A stretch of DNA of 64,000 bases from assembly GCA_017464285.1 (NCBI GenBank), contig JAFUDT010000004.1, positions 186,001 to 250,000 on the forward strand, read 5' to 3'. The translations under genes and the position numbers were made by a program. Positions 17,008-25,357 of this stretch are shown in pieces. The first letter of the stretch is position 1. Each line of letters begins with the position of its first letter. The notes beneath the pieces were generated by a model that worked only from the letters and a program-made list of their open reading frames with translations, did not search any database and was not told the DNA's origin. The DNA is from Bacteroidales bacterium. Its GTDB lineage: Bacteria > Bacteroidota > Bacteroidia > Bacteroidales > UBA1402.

Positions 17008-17318
17008 ACGCTCACTGGGGCTTTCCGCCCCAGCCGCTAAGGCTGACTCCGAGTGTTTTTCATAATATGAGAGATTAAGAGAACAAATCATAAACTTAAC
17101 AGACCGGTAATGTGGTCAGATTTTGGAGAGTAATATAGAATAGTCACATTATTCAGAACCCGGTACTGATCCTTCGGCAGGTGGTCCAATTTTCCCGCCA
17201 CGACTCTCTCACCTACTTTGCCCTTGGATGGAATCAGCCATCGGAGCAGGAAGAAGAGCCCGATGACTGCAATGATTCCGAGTATGAGAGAGACGGATTC
17301 CAATGTAATAGATAAAAA

Positions 17319-19445
17319 CTATTCAGAAAAAGGATAGAATCCATAGTATACATCCGAAATAATAGATTCCGCTTTTATTGAATCAAAGCCTGTGCTCACA
17401 ACGAAGTTCTTAATAGCATTTATTCCTTCAATAGAGGACGGTCCTTCCGTAATAACTATACTTAATGTGCCATCCGATACCGCCTGTCGAAGAATTTTAG
17501 CACTTGCTTTTTCTTCGATAGAATCAAAAATCTGATAATCATTTAGAATTGAAACAAATGATCCATCAGCAATAGATTCAATTGGAATAGCATTGTTGCG
17601 AATAACACTGGCTATCCTCTTTCCAAGTTCCGAGATGTGATATACTATCTTTTCATTATCGCTATTCATTGATTCCCCTGTGAAAGAATGAAGTAAACTC
17701 TCTAACCATTCTTTCTCAAGTGGGGTATTTTGGGGTGATGCTCTTTGAATATAGTCTGATGCGGACATCATGAGCACCTTATATTGATTGCTGACATCAA
17801 CACTTTCCTTTTCTGCAAACCTTGTGAGCAAAAAATCCGGACCATCTTTCTTAGCCCATCCTTCAAAAGACAATAGAAGGTTTTTATAAATATGTTCGAC
17901 CTCCTTTCGTTTCATGAAATAAAGAAACACGTTTTCGTTCGTTAGTCTCTCGTTAATTTTAAGGTTTGTTGCCATTGGAAGAAGATACGAATCTCGTTTT
18001 GAGAAATCGATCACGTGTCCCATACCTTGATAGCACTTGATGAAATCGATGAAGAGCACAAGTAGCACCTTATATGAAATTTCAACATCCTTTCCGTTGG
18101 GTTGTGGCATATGAATCTCTGCATTTATAACCCCACACAAGTTATTGTTGGCCATAATTGTATTGTAGACGGAAACCATTTCAGTATAGACGTGCTGTAA
18201 GCCAGAAAACGCATCGTCTGAAGGCTTTTCAACTCTAGATCTTGTGGCGTTTTCCATCATTATTTCAACTTTTGTCTTGGGAGCTGATGAGAGTTGAGTC
18301 TTGATTGATTTAAATGCCTTCTTGATGTTATCAGTAACAGATGCGGTGCCTGAAACCACTTCCAATCCAACTGGAGCTATCTCTGCTTTATAAAATGAAT
18401 AATAAGCGGTTGATGGGTTATTCTTGTATCTAAGATCCGGCCCACCAGTGACTCGGCTATGTAGCCACGTGCGGTATGCAACCGATGCATCATTGGCATC
18501 AAACCAAGGACTTAAAGGCTCCGAAAATGAACTATTAGTAACCTTAAATTGTTGGTAATCAAATATATGGAATGAGTTATCCGGGGAATAACGTCTTAAC
18601 ACTATAACAAAGGAAGGGTAAAAGAATGATTCCACCTTGCAATCTGCTATCATAGGGACCTCACAGGGTTTTCCATTTATGTGAATATCACAGAAAGAGT
18701 CTTGAGCAATATCAGTTAACACATGACTGCCATTCCAAATCTTTGCTGATGATGTGTTTGTAAGATATGATGAGAAGTCTTCAAATCTCTGCATTGTTTC
18801 GTCTTCTTCGGAAAAATCAATCTCACCTCCACTAGCAGATATGTTATCAATAAGCTGACTAACTGCATCAATTTCACTCTGATCCGCATAATCATGAATG
18901 GCCAAAAGCTTTGCTTTTAGATAACACAACTTCATCCCGACATCTGCATTACCCCTTATCGACTCTATAACCGATATTAATTCTGCATTTGACTCATTAT
19001 CTTTTTGATTATCAATGGACGCAAGAACGGTGGCCGTCTCTTCTTGAATCCTTGCTAAGAAAAAATCATCTGCATCATTTATGGACTTAAAAACAGGACG
19101 AAGATTCCATTGTTTATCTATGAGCACTTCACATCCATCCATAACTCCAGCTAATCTTAGCTGTGTAATTATGAATTTAACCCTTTCATAAGACAGTGAG
19201 TGTTTTTTTGCGAACCTCTTGTGATCAAACCCCTTATTTTTGACAGCCTCCTTGGCAGCTATGGTAAAAAGAGGATCTGCTTTAGTTTTCTTGGTCCATC
19301 CTATAAATAACCATTTACAAAGGAGAAAGAGACCAAATAGCACTAGCCCTATTCCGGCGGCTATGGCAACGTACATCAATACTGACCCCAAAATGACAAG
19401 GATTACTACAATGGCAATCAATCCTTCTATGCCGCCTCCTTTCAT
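17319..19445 (-). CDS. Membrane-anchored protein of unknown function with a winged-helix-like segment (708 residues)
   Basis: I do not recognise the family as a whole. The first 55 residues form two membrane helices (LIAIVVILVILGSVLMYVAI and GLVLFGLFLLCKWLFIGW). Residues 57-115 (KADPLFTIAAKEAV, SLSYERVKFIITQLRLAGVM) resemble the FtsK-gamma-type winged helix. The remaining 590 residues look soluble, with no clear catalytic motif. The AT-rich codon use matches the rest of the island. It lies 29 bases after the K+ channel gene and 15 before the NERD gene, so it belongs to the same operon. Confidence 0.7.
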   Translation of the reverse strand: MKGGGIEGLIAIVVILVILGSVLMYVAIAAGIGLVLFGLFLLCKWLFIGWTKKTKADPLFTIAAKEAVKNKGFDHKRFAKKHSLSYERVKFIITQLRLAGVMDGCEVLIDKQWNLRPVFKSINDADDFFLARIQEETATVLASIDNQKDNESNAELISVIESIRGNADVGMKLCYLKAKLLAIHDYADQSEIDAVSQLIDNISASGGEIDFSEEDETMQRFEDFSSYLTNTSSAKIWNGSHVLTDIAQDSFCDIHINGKPCEVPMIADCKVESFFYPSFVIVLRRYSPDNSFHIFDYQQFKVTNSSFSEPLSPWFDANDASVAYRTWLHSRVTGGPDLRYKNNPSTAYYSFYKAEIAPVGLEVVSGTASVTDNIKKAFKSIKTQLSSAPKTKVEIMMENATRSRVEKPSDDAFSGLQHVYTEMVSVYNTIMANNNLCGVINAEIHMPQPNGKDVEISYKVLLVLFIDFIKCYQGMGHVIDFSKRDSYLLPMATNLKINERLTNENVFLYFMKRKEVEHIYKNLLLSFEGWAKKDGPDFLLTRFAEKESVDVSNQYKVLMMSASDYIQRASPQNTPLEKEWLESLLHSFTGESMNSDNEKIVYHISELGKRIASVIRNNAIPIESIADGSFVSILNDYQIFDSIEEKASAKILRQAVSDGTLSIVITEGPSSIEGINAIKNFVVSTGFDSIKAESIISDVYYGFYPFSE

Positions 19446-19474
19446 AGATACATGCAGTTTTTATGTTAGTCAAA

Positions 19475-20281
19475 CTATTCTTTTTCCTTATTATTGTTAT
19501 TTTTGAGCGATTTATTTGTCTTTTCTGCCCTAAGCTCATCCAGGTAACTCGCTGTTATAACACCTGAGGGTAAGGCGATAACAGCAACTCCAAATAGTGA
19601 GGAAAGCATACTAACACATCGGCCAATATCAGTTACAGGAATCATATCGCCATAACCTACAGTTGTCAAAGTGACTGTAGCCCAGTAAAGAGCATCAAAG
19701 AAATCTTCAAATGTAGTCGCTCCTGTCACTGGGTTAATGTGAGGCTCGGCATTAAACATAATGAGGGCTGTAAGAAACACATAGAACACGGCAATTCCAA
19801 GAACTGTAAGGAGCACACCTTTCTCTTTGCGAATCACTTTCCCCAGGGTTTGAATCTTATCTGAGTAACGTACAAACTTGAAAAGACGGAGAATACGGAG
19901 TAGACGAGTAACCCTGAAAATCTTGAATCCACGGCCCAGTACACTTAATCCAGGCAAAATAGACAACAGGTCTATGATGGCCCAACCCGAAAATGGATAG
20001 AAGACAAATGACCAGCCTTTTTTTTGTAAGCGGTAATCGGCCGTAAACCATCGAAGTAAATAATCGATGATGAAAATGGCTACAGTAACCTGTTCTATCA
20101 CCCGGAAAGACTGCGTCTCCTCAACAAACATCAGTGGGACAATGCTCACAGCAATGGCAAGCAGCATGAAGATGTCGTAAACGAGACTTAATTTATTTCC
20201 GTCATGAGATAGCTCTATAATCTCATATATTTTTCTTCTCATATCTTTAGCCATTAAGGAATTAGTTCTTTCCCATCCCAC
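19475..20281 (-). CDS. Voltage-gated-type potassium channel
   Basis: The 268-residue protein has six predicted membrane helices. The S4-like helix carries regularly spaced arginines (FRVTRLLRILRLFKFVR, residues 122-138) and the pore loop contains the K+ selectivity filter TVGYGD at 207-212. The C-terminus is short and Lys/Asn-rich, with no RCK domain. An alternative start at 20254 (MAKDMRRK) would remove the 20-base overlap with the upstream gene. Being inside the kinase/Hxs operon, the channel may be a membrane effector that changes ion flow on a signal, as in some bacterial stress or anti-phage systems. That is inference. Confidence 0.88.
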   Translation of the reverse strand: MGWERTNSLMAKDMRRKIYEIIELSHDGNKLSLVYDIFMLLAIAVSIVPLMFVEETQSFRVIEQVTVAIFIIDYLLRWFTADYRLQKKGWSFVFYPFSGWAIIDLLSILPGLSVLGRGFKIFRVTRLLRILRLFKFVRYSDKIQTLGKVIRKEKGVLLTVLGIAVFYVFLTALIMFNAEPHINPVTGATTFEDFFDALYWATVTLTTVGYGDMIPVTDIGRCVSMLSSLFGVAVIALPSGVITASYLDELRAEKTNKSLKNNNNKEKE

Positions 20282-21701
20282 CTTTTATGTAAGCCCAGAC
20301 GCCGGCATATTTCGGATGTATTTGGACAGTATTCTCTCCCGCCCATACAGCATCCTGCACCTCTTTCTCCAATTCTGGGTCATTCACAAAAGAAGAAAGA
20401 TAATTTGCTTCACGTATAGATAGATGAAATGGATCCGGGTTTAAGTCTCCACTATCAAAGGCAGAGACTCGTCCTCGGGAAGAATACCCGGTATTTGCAC
20501 TCGAGGATGCCGAGGCACTTAATGGGAACGAAACTCTGGAAGAGGGAGCAGAGACTGTATCTGGCTCCTTTATTTCTGCAATTCTTTTCAAGAAAACTGT
20601 GCGCTGTGAGTTTAGTGCTATCAAAGAACGAGAACTACTAGCCAACGGAGAGTAGTTCTCTCCGATGGTGATGTAGAAGACAGGGTCAAATTGCCAGTTT
20701 CTTTTGACGAGGTCGTTGAAGTCATCTCGCGGGAAATCCACCCAAATTAGACCGAGTTTCTTACCCTCATCCCATACAGTGACAGAGATATTTTCAATAT
20801 TGGTAGAGACATCGAAGAACTTGCTTGCTATATAGTACGGCAAACCATAGATGCACAACTTGAAATCAGTGTCCTGTTCTTTAGCAGTCTTGTTCTTTAT
20901 TGATACTTTTCCGCTGGCAAGCATTGTCGCCTTTTGGAACGGAATGGGTATAGAGGTAGGGACCTCAACTTCGACATCTAATTGCTTCTTCTGTTTTGAA
21001 TAGGTATAATCCAGTTCGATATCGAATGGTAAATGAATGTCACTCAATCTCTTTCGAATCTCAGCATCTACGAAACGTGTGGGACCGGAAAGTATGTTTT
21101 CGAGTTCCTCCTTCTTGTCAGTGTACTCTTTGAAGTATATGAAATTCTGTTTCTCAGCGTTTTGAGCCTGTATCGCGTCGTGATAATCGGAAAGTTCCTG
21201 CCACGTTTTAAGGCGCTGGTCCAAAGCATCCTGGAGATGTGCATTCACATACTCCTCAATTTGTTTCGTGTTCTTTCCGAACGTCTTGAAATACAGCTGA
21301 CAGGCCTCATATTCCAGCTCGGCGCGTATCTCTGCTTTCGTTGGTTGTTTTACAGCAAAGGGCTTATTGGTATATTTCTGAAGGATAAGCTTGTCAAGAG
21401 TGTTTTCAATCGACACCCTCGATCTGGATGGAGATAGACGATAGTTGAGGTGAGTAAAATCGAATGTTTGCTGGTCGTAAGCTTCCCGCATTTTCTCTGA
21501 CAATTTCTGAACCGTCGGCTTATACTGATATGCGCGACGGGCGCTATTGACATACTCCGAATACTCAGAGCCGTTAGCCATCAGCGTATATGTCCCATCA
21601 GGATCAAGACGAACGGTTGCTTTCCCGTAGTTAAACTGGAAGCTATCCCTCAGTGGGACAATATCGTACTTTACACTTTGCCTGATTGAATATTTACCCA
21701 T
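20262..21701 (-). CDS. Unrecognised soluble protein (479 residues) in the kinase/Hxs operon
   Basis: No known domain is recognised. The N-terminus (MGKYSIRQSVKYDIVPLRD) precedes a beta-rich piece (NYGKATVRLDPDGTYTLMANG), a helical region with many Glu, Gln and Lys (residues about 60-210), then a beta-rich core (PFDIELDYTYSKQKKQLDVEVEVP) and a Ser-rich linker (SAPSSRVSFPLSASASSS). There is no signal peptide or membrane helix. It starts four bases after the zinc-finger/PH-like gene, so it is probably co-translated with it. Confidence 0.7.
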   Translation of the reverse strand: MGKYSIRQSVKYDIVPLRDSFQFNYGKATVRLDPDGTYTLMANGSEYSEYVNSARRAYQYKPTVQKLSEKMREAYDQQTFDFTHLNYRLSPSRSRVSIENTLDKLILQKYTNKPFAVKQPTKAEIRAELEYEACQLYFKTFGKNTKQIEEYVNAHLQDALDQRLKTWQELSDYHDAIQAQNAEKQNFIYFKEYTDKKEELENILSGPTRFVDAEIRKRLSDIHLPFDIELDYTYSKQKKQLDVEVEVPTSIPIPFQKATMLASGKVSIKNKTAKEQDTDFKLCIYGLPYYIASKFFDVSTNIENISVTVWDEGKKLGLIWVDFPRDDFNDLVKRNWQFDPVFYITIGENYSPLASSSRSLIALNSQRTVFLKRIAEIKEPDTVSAPSSRVSFPLSASASSSANTGYSSRGRVSAFDSGDLNPDPFHLSIREANYLSSFVNDPELEKEVQDAVWAGENTVQIHPKYAGVWAYIKGGMGKN

Positions 21702-21704
21702 CTC

Positions 21705-22802
21705 CTATATGCTTATTTGTGATAATAGATTCATAATGAACCAGCAATCTAATCCTTGGAAAACAATTCTCTTCGAGGTCGCCCCCTCTTTCTGGACCTC
21801 TATTCCGTCGGAATAAGGCACCAATCCCACAATCTTCTTAAAGGGAATCTTGACGCTCTTGGCCTGGGAGTAGAAAATAATATTCTGATTGGTGATAATC
21901 AGCTGACCAATCCCAACCTTATCCATATAACTATGCTCAATAGGCTTTCCACGGGATTGCCCCGTCCGGTAATATACCCCTTTCATTACTTTGAAGCTGA
22001 ACCCACCATGATGTCCCACAAATTCTTTCTCCACCTTCTCCTGATAGTATGTCACGTTGCCATATATCCACAAAGCGGATTCGTTACGTCCCAAAATTAC
22101 AGGAACCGGTAAAGGATTAGCTGGCACCGAACCACGTTGAATATCCTTCAATACGGCAGCTTGCGCCAATTTCTCAATCTGTGAATTCTGATATTGCGCG
22201 GGCAGTTGATTGATGGGGATACCGAAATATTGGACGTATTCATCTACTTGACGCTGCTCGTTATCCGTTATGATGCCATCTTTGAGGAAGTTTTCAGCGG
22301 CCTTATCCAGCACATCAATGTGCGTTTGCTCTACCTGCTGAGAGGTTAAATGAAACTCGTGGGCGATACGCTCTGCCAACTGCTTGACCTTCTGGATTGG
22401 GGTCCCTGCAGCAAAGAATGAGACCAAATGGTAGCGCACAAACTTCTCGCCAAAGGTGTCGAGAATATGGGTGCTATTCAGCGCATCATATCGAAGACCG
22501 ATATTCGTAACAAACTCTTTTATATGTTGATAGAGGTTTGCGGCATTTTGCCGTTTCAAAGTAGAAGACAAGGCTTGTAGACAGTTCTGGGCAGTAGAAA
22601 CGACATCTTCATCCGTAACGTAATTCTGAATCCGCAGCGTCTCTATCTCAGACTTCAAAACAGCAAAAGCAATCTTGGAGTCGAAGTAATCTTTGATGTA
22701 ACGCGACAGGGATGACAGACCTTCGTTGTGTTTGTTCTCACATTCGGCGTGTTTGTTAGAGAAGAGGCCCGTACTCTTCCCGCAATACTTACAAGTTCCC
22801 AT
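21705..22802 (-). CDS. Zinc-finger protein with C-terminal PH-like domain
   Basis: With the start at 22802 the protein has 365 residues and begins MGTCKYCGKSTGLFSNKHAEC, a CxxC...HxxC zinc-binding motif. An upstream in-frame start at 22847 is possible but lies deep inside hxsC. The middle is helical (EFHLTSQQVEQTHIDVLDKA). The C-terminal 120 residues form a beta-rich segment with IGQLIITNQNIIFYSQAKSV and IPFKKIVGLVPYSDGIEVQK, a pattern typical of bacterial PH-like (bPH/GRAM-like) domains. It overlaps the end of hxsC. The role is unknown; a membrane or protein interaction adaptor is a guess. Confidence 0.7.
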   Translation of the reverse strand: MGTCKYCGKSTGLFSNKHAECENKHNEGLSSLSRYIKDYFDSKIAFAVLKSEIETLRIQNYVTDEDVVSTAQNCLQALSSTLKRQNAANLYQHIKEFVTNIGLRYDALNSTHILDTFGEKFVRYHLVSFFAAGTPIQKVKQLAERIAHEFHLTSQQVEQTHIDVLDKAAENFLKDGIITDNEQRQVDEYVQYFGIPINQLPAQYQNSQIEKLAQAAVLKDIQRGSVPANPLPVPVILGRNESALWIYGNVTYYQEKVEKEFVGHHGGFSFKVMKGVYYRTGQSRGKPIEHSYMDKVGIGQLIITNQNIIFYSQAKSVKIPFKKIVGLVPYSDGIEVQKEGATSKRIVFQGLDCWFIMNLLSQISI

Positions 22803-23679
22803 AGGCAAATGGTTTAAGTCCCACATACGGTTCGGACGACGTGGCAAAAGAACCGCAACATTTCTTCCTTAACGCACATTCTTCACAACACGGCTGATAC
22901 TTCACTTTCCAATCGGAAATGCTTTGTTCTGCGAACTGATGGTACGCTTTAGGAAGTAGGCATAATGGAATATTATAGATGGCGGTATCTATGTCCCAAT
23001 CGTACAGGCGTTGAACAGCTTCCGTCAGTTCCGGAATGTATTCGCGCGGTTCTATCCATATCTTGTCAAGATTCCGTACGGCCAAACCAGTTTTCTCCAT
23101 CCCCATGAAAGCCACCCAATTCACGAAAGGAAGGTTCTTGCTTATAAATTCGCTCATTAGTGGAAGTCTGGAGTAGTTGAGGCGGTTCAGGACTATCCTC
23201 AACTCTATCTCTACCCCTTCACTGGCTAGTGTGTAAAGGCCAAGCATAGTCTCTTCATATGCCCCTTTTGCACCGGCAATCATATCGTGGTCCCCAGGAT
23301 AATCAGAATGGAATGGGATTCCAACACAGACTTTGTCCCCTGCTATGGTTTTTAAGCGATGCGCAAAACCATGATTGGCAAAAGCCCGGCCATTACTCAA
23401 AAGATGAATGCTGGTGTCTGGAAGACACTGCCGAATCTCTGCTATCAGTTCAAAGAGTTTATCCCCCAGCAAAGTGGGTTCTCCTCCAGAGATTCCAAGG
23501 ACCTTCAACCCTTTGGGCGCTGTGCGTATCAAACGGATATTCTCTCTGAACAACCGGTCTATATCATCTTTATGCTTTGGAGGCTGGCAGCACATAATAC
23601 AATGATTATTACATTGTTCCGTAACGAACAACGTATTATCATTGGAGTTTATGTCGAACCTTTTCCTCATACCAACCAT
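22789..23679 (-). CDS. hxsC: His-Xaa-Ser system radical SAM maturase HxsC
   Basis: The 296-residue protein has the radical-SAM cluster motif CX3CX2C at Cys23, Cys27 and Cys30 (TEQCNNHCIMCCQPP), the SAM-binding GGEPT in GISGGEPTLLGDK, and a C-terminal Cys group (YQPCCEECALRKKCCGSF) that could hold an auxiliary cluster or zinc. Together with HxsB, HxsD and HxsA encoded just upstream, this is the four-gene Hxs peptide-modification set. The start overlaps hxsB by 13 bases. The chemistry performed by Hxs maturases is not known to me; Ser or His crosslinking in the HxS repeats would be a guess. Confidence 0.88.
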   Translation of the reverse strand: MVGMRKRFDINSNDNTLFVTEQCNNHCIMCCQPPKHKDDIDRLFRENIRLIRTAPKGLKVLGISGGEPTLLGDKLFELIAEIRQCLPDTSIHLLSNGRAFANHGFAHRLKTIAGDKVCVGIPFHSDYPGDHDMIAGAKGAYEETMLGLYTLASEGVEIELRIVLNRLNYSRLPLMSEFISKNLPFVNWVAFMGMEKTGLAVRNLDKIWIEPREYIPELTEAVQRLYDWDIDTAIYNIPLCLLPKAYHQFAEQSISDWKVKYQPCCEECALRKKCCGSFATSSEPYVGLKPFAYGNL

Positions 23680-25061
23680 CTTTTAAAGATAGGAAGGACT
23701 TCATCCTCTCTTTCGATGATGAGAGAGATGAGATACTCTATAATAGCCTTGTATTTCTTGCATAATAGCGACGCCGGACGATAGCCATAGGCATCTTTCT
23801 GTGTTGAGTAATTCCTGACAGGATCTGCTCCACAGTATGAACGGATTCCACAATCGGCACAGCCGGCCAGGCATTCATTGCACCAGACATTAGTAATAGC
23901 TCGTACTTTGGCTCCGTAAACAATATCTTGATAGTTGTCGTTAACAGAACCAAGTCGGAAAGCGTAGTCCTTGAACTCTGCCAGCATACGCGATTCATCA
24001 GAGGCATACACATAGCCATCATAGTTATAGACTAGGACGGAGTTGACGATACCTGCCGGAGACTGTAAATCAACGAACCCCGTACTGTAGGGCGTCAGCA
24101 TCTTGCGAAGAACAATTGCGGCGAAGTCTTCCATAAACAAGATCCCAGCCTTATTAATCTCCAATATCCGCTCGAATGCCTTTTTATAGAACGTGATGAA
24201 GCGCTGTGTGTACACTTCCCAATTAACGGAGTCGGTTGCTAAACCATAAGGGTTCAGTGCTCGAAGGAAAATACTCTGGAAACCCAGTTTAACGTACTCA
24301 TCCACAATCTCGACTGGATAGTTAAGCCCTTCGTTTGAGGTGGTCATCAACGCAGACACCTTTTCTTTCCCCAGTAACGACCGTGCTTTGTCAATGCCAG
24401 CCACGACTCTTTCATAGCTATCAACCTTACCCCGATTCTGGTTATGAAGGAATGCCGGTCCGTCCAAAGAAGTGGATATCAATACATTATATTCCTTGCA
24501 TAAAGCCAGAACGCGATCCGTCAGATTCACACAATTAGTACAAAGGACGAACTTTAGTTGACGCTTTTGTTGTTGATTAAGGCTTGTCGCATAGGACATT
24601 CCATATTCAAGCAGTTCTGGGACCAAGGAAGGTTCGCCACCCTGAAACTCCATTGTCAGATAGGGAGAAGGTGATGAAAACATCAAATCCACAGAACGCT
24701 TCATCGTTTCCTTAGACATCGTGCAACCTAACATGTGCTCATCCTGACTTGATGCCTGGCAATAGATACAATTCTGATTGCAGCAAAGGGTCAGCACAAA
24801 AATGTGTAGCCCAGTGAAGTTGTCCAAAAAACGCTTCTTTTCCCTAAGTTTTTCGGCGTAAATATCCAATAAGGGCGGGTATTCGCCCTCATAGATAAAA
24901 AAATTGGATACCAGAGATTTATACAGGCCGTTCTTTGGTAAAGTCCTAGAAACAATCTGCTCTACGGTTCCTTCTGGAGATATGAGCATATCCCCAGCCT
25001 CATTTACGAGGACTTCTTTACCCTTGATGCGGGAGAAATTGAACGGGAGCAGGTTATACAT
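23667..25061 (-). CDS. hxsB: His-Xaa-Ser system radical SAM maturase HxsB
   Basis: The 464-residue enzyme has an N-terminal region of about 85 residues that may bind the substrate, then the radical-SAM motif at Cys94, Cys98 and Cys101 (CNQNCIYCQAS) and FQGGEPSLV. A C-terminal SPASM-like cysteine group (NECLAGCADCGIRSYC and a later LLCKKY) would hold auxiliary Fe-S clusters, as in RiPP maturases such as anSMEs. It lies eight bases after hxsD. The order hxsA-D-B-C is that of the Hxs system defined by gene-neighbourhood analysis. Confidence 0.9.
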   Translation of the reverse strand: MYNLLPFNFSRIKGKEVLVNEAGDMLISPEGTVEQIVSRTLPKNGLYKSLVSNFFIYEGEYPPLLDIYAEKLREKKRFLDNFTGLHIFVLTLCCNQNCIYCQASSQDEHMLGCTMSKETMKRSVDLMFSSPSPYLTMEFQGGEPSLVPELLEYGMSYATSLNQQQKRQLKFVLCTNCVNLTDRVLALCKEYNVLISTSLDGPAFLHNQNRGKVDSYERVVAGIDKARSLLGKEKVSALMTTSNEGLNYPVEIVDEYVKLGFQSIFLRALNPYGLATDSVNWEVYTQRFITFYKKAFERILEINKAGILFMEDFAAIVLRKMLTPYSTGFVDLQSPAGIVNSVLVYNYDGYVYASDESRMLAEFKDYAFRLGSVNDNYQDIVYGAKVRAITNVWCNECLAGCADCGIRSYCGADPVRNYSTQKDAYGYRPASLLCKKYKAIIEYLISLIIEREDEVLPIFKRWLV

Positions 25062-25069
25062 ATGGTGAT

Positions 25070-25357
25070 TTATTCGCTTGATTCAGTATAATCGGCGAAG
25101 GCTTTTGCGTAAATAATAGTCCTGATATCTTTTGTCTCCTCTTCTATGAGACAACGCAATTTGAAGTCATTGAGTGTGTTGATAATCTCCTTCCTGACTG
25201 ACTCCTCCGATCCTACTTCATGTCCAACAGGCAGCACCTCCAAAATCTCGCCCTGTCCATCTATGCTACGGAGAATCGTATATCTGTCAGCAAGGGCATA
25301 AACACTCTTGCTGATACACGAATCGGAGTACACCTTTCTATCTATTCTGAGTATCAT
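25070..25357 (-). CDS. hxsD: His-Xaa-Ser system protein HxsD
   Basis: The 95-residue protein matches the small HxsD component in length, in the opening MILRIDRKVYSDSCISKSVYAL and in position between hxsA and hxsB. HxsD has no known activity; its size and obligate pairing with the two radical-SAM enzymes would suit a chaperone or recognition element that delivers HxsA, which is inference. The start overlaps hxsA by four bases. Confidence 0.82.
   Translation of the reverse strand: MILRIDRKVYSDSCISKSVYALADRYTILRSIDGQGEILEVLPVGHEVGSEESVRKEIINTLNDFKLRCLIEEETKDIRTIIYAKAFADYTESSE

Larger units (their letters stand above)
15797..17138 (+). mobile_element. IS3-family insertion sequence, decayed
   Basis: The element interrupts the NERD gene. 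Related imperfect inverted ends contain TCAGACCATTTTGCC on the left (about 15809) and, read inward, TCTGACCACATTACC on the right (about 17120). I set the ends at 15797 and 17138 because this leaves a 3-bp duplication, AAT at 15794-15796 and 17139-17141, and restores the NERD reading frame when one copy is removed. The ends could be wrong by several bases. It encodes an OrfA and a DDE-type OrfB, both damaged. Confidence 0.75.
15434..17303 (-). pseudogene. NERD-domain membrane protein gene, disrupted by an IS3-family element
   Basis: The gene begins at 17303 with a membrane helix (LILGIIAVIGLFFLLRWLI), then GKVGERVVAGKLDHLPKDQ and YRVLNNVTI, the start of a NERD (nuclease-related) domain. The frame is broken by the insertion at 15797-17138 and resumes at 15796 with IIPTPKGSSQIDHLV, then GIFVIETKNYNGWIYGG and PIVTFSGRADLKVKVEEA. 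Joined, the product would have about 175 residues. A second lesion is an in-frame TAG at 15479-15481, after which the same frame continues IRKVINQFEEKRLT to a stop at 15434. NERD proteins are restriction-nuclease-fold relatives of unknown role. It was the last gene of the long minus-strand operon, 15 bases after the 708-residue gene. Confidence 0.82.
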
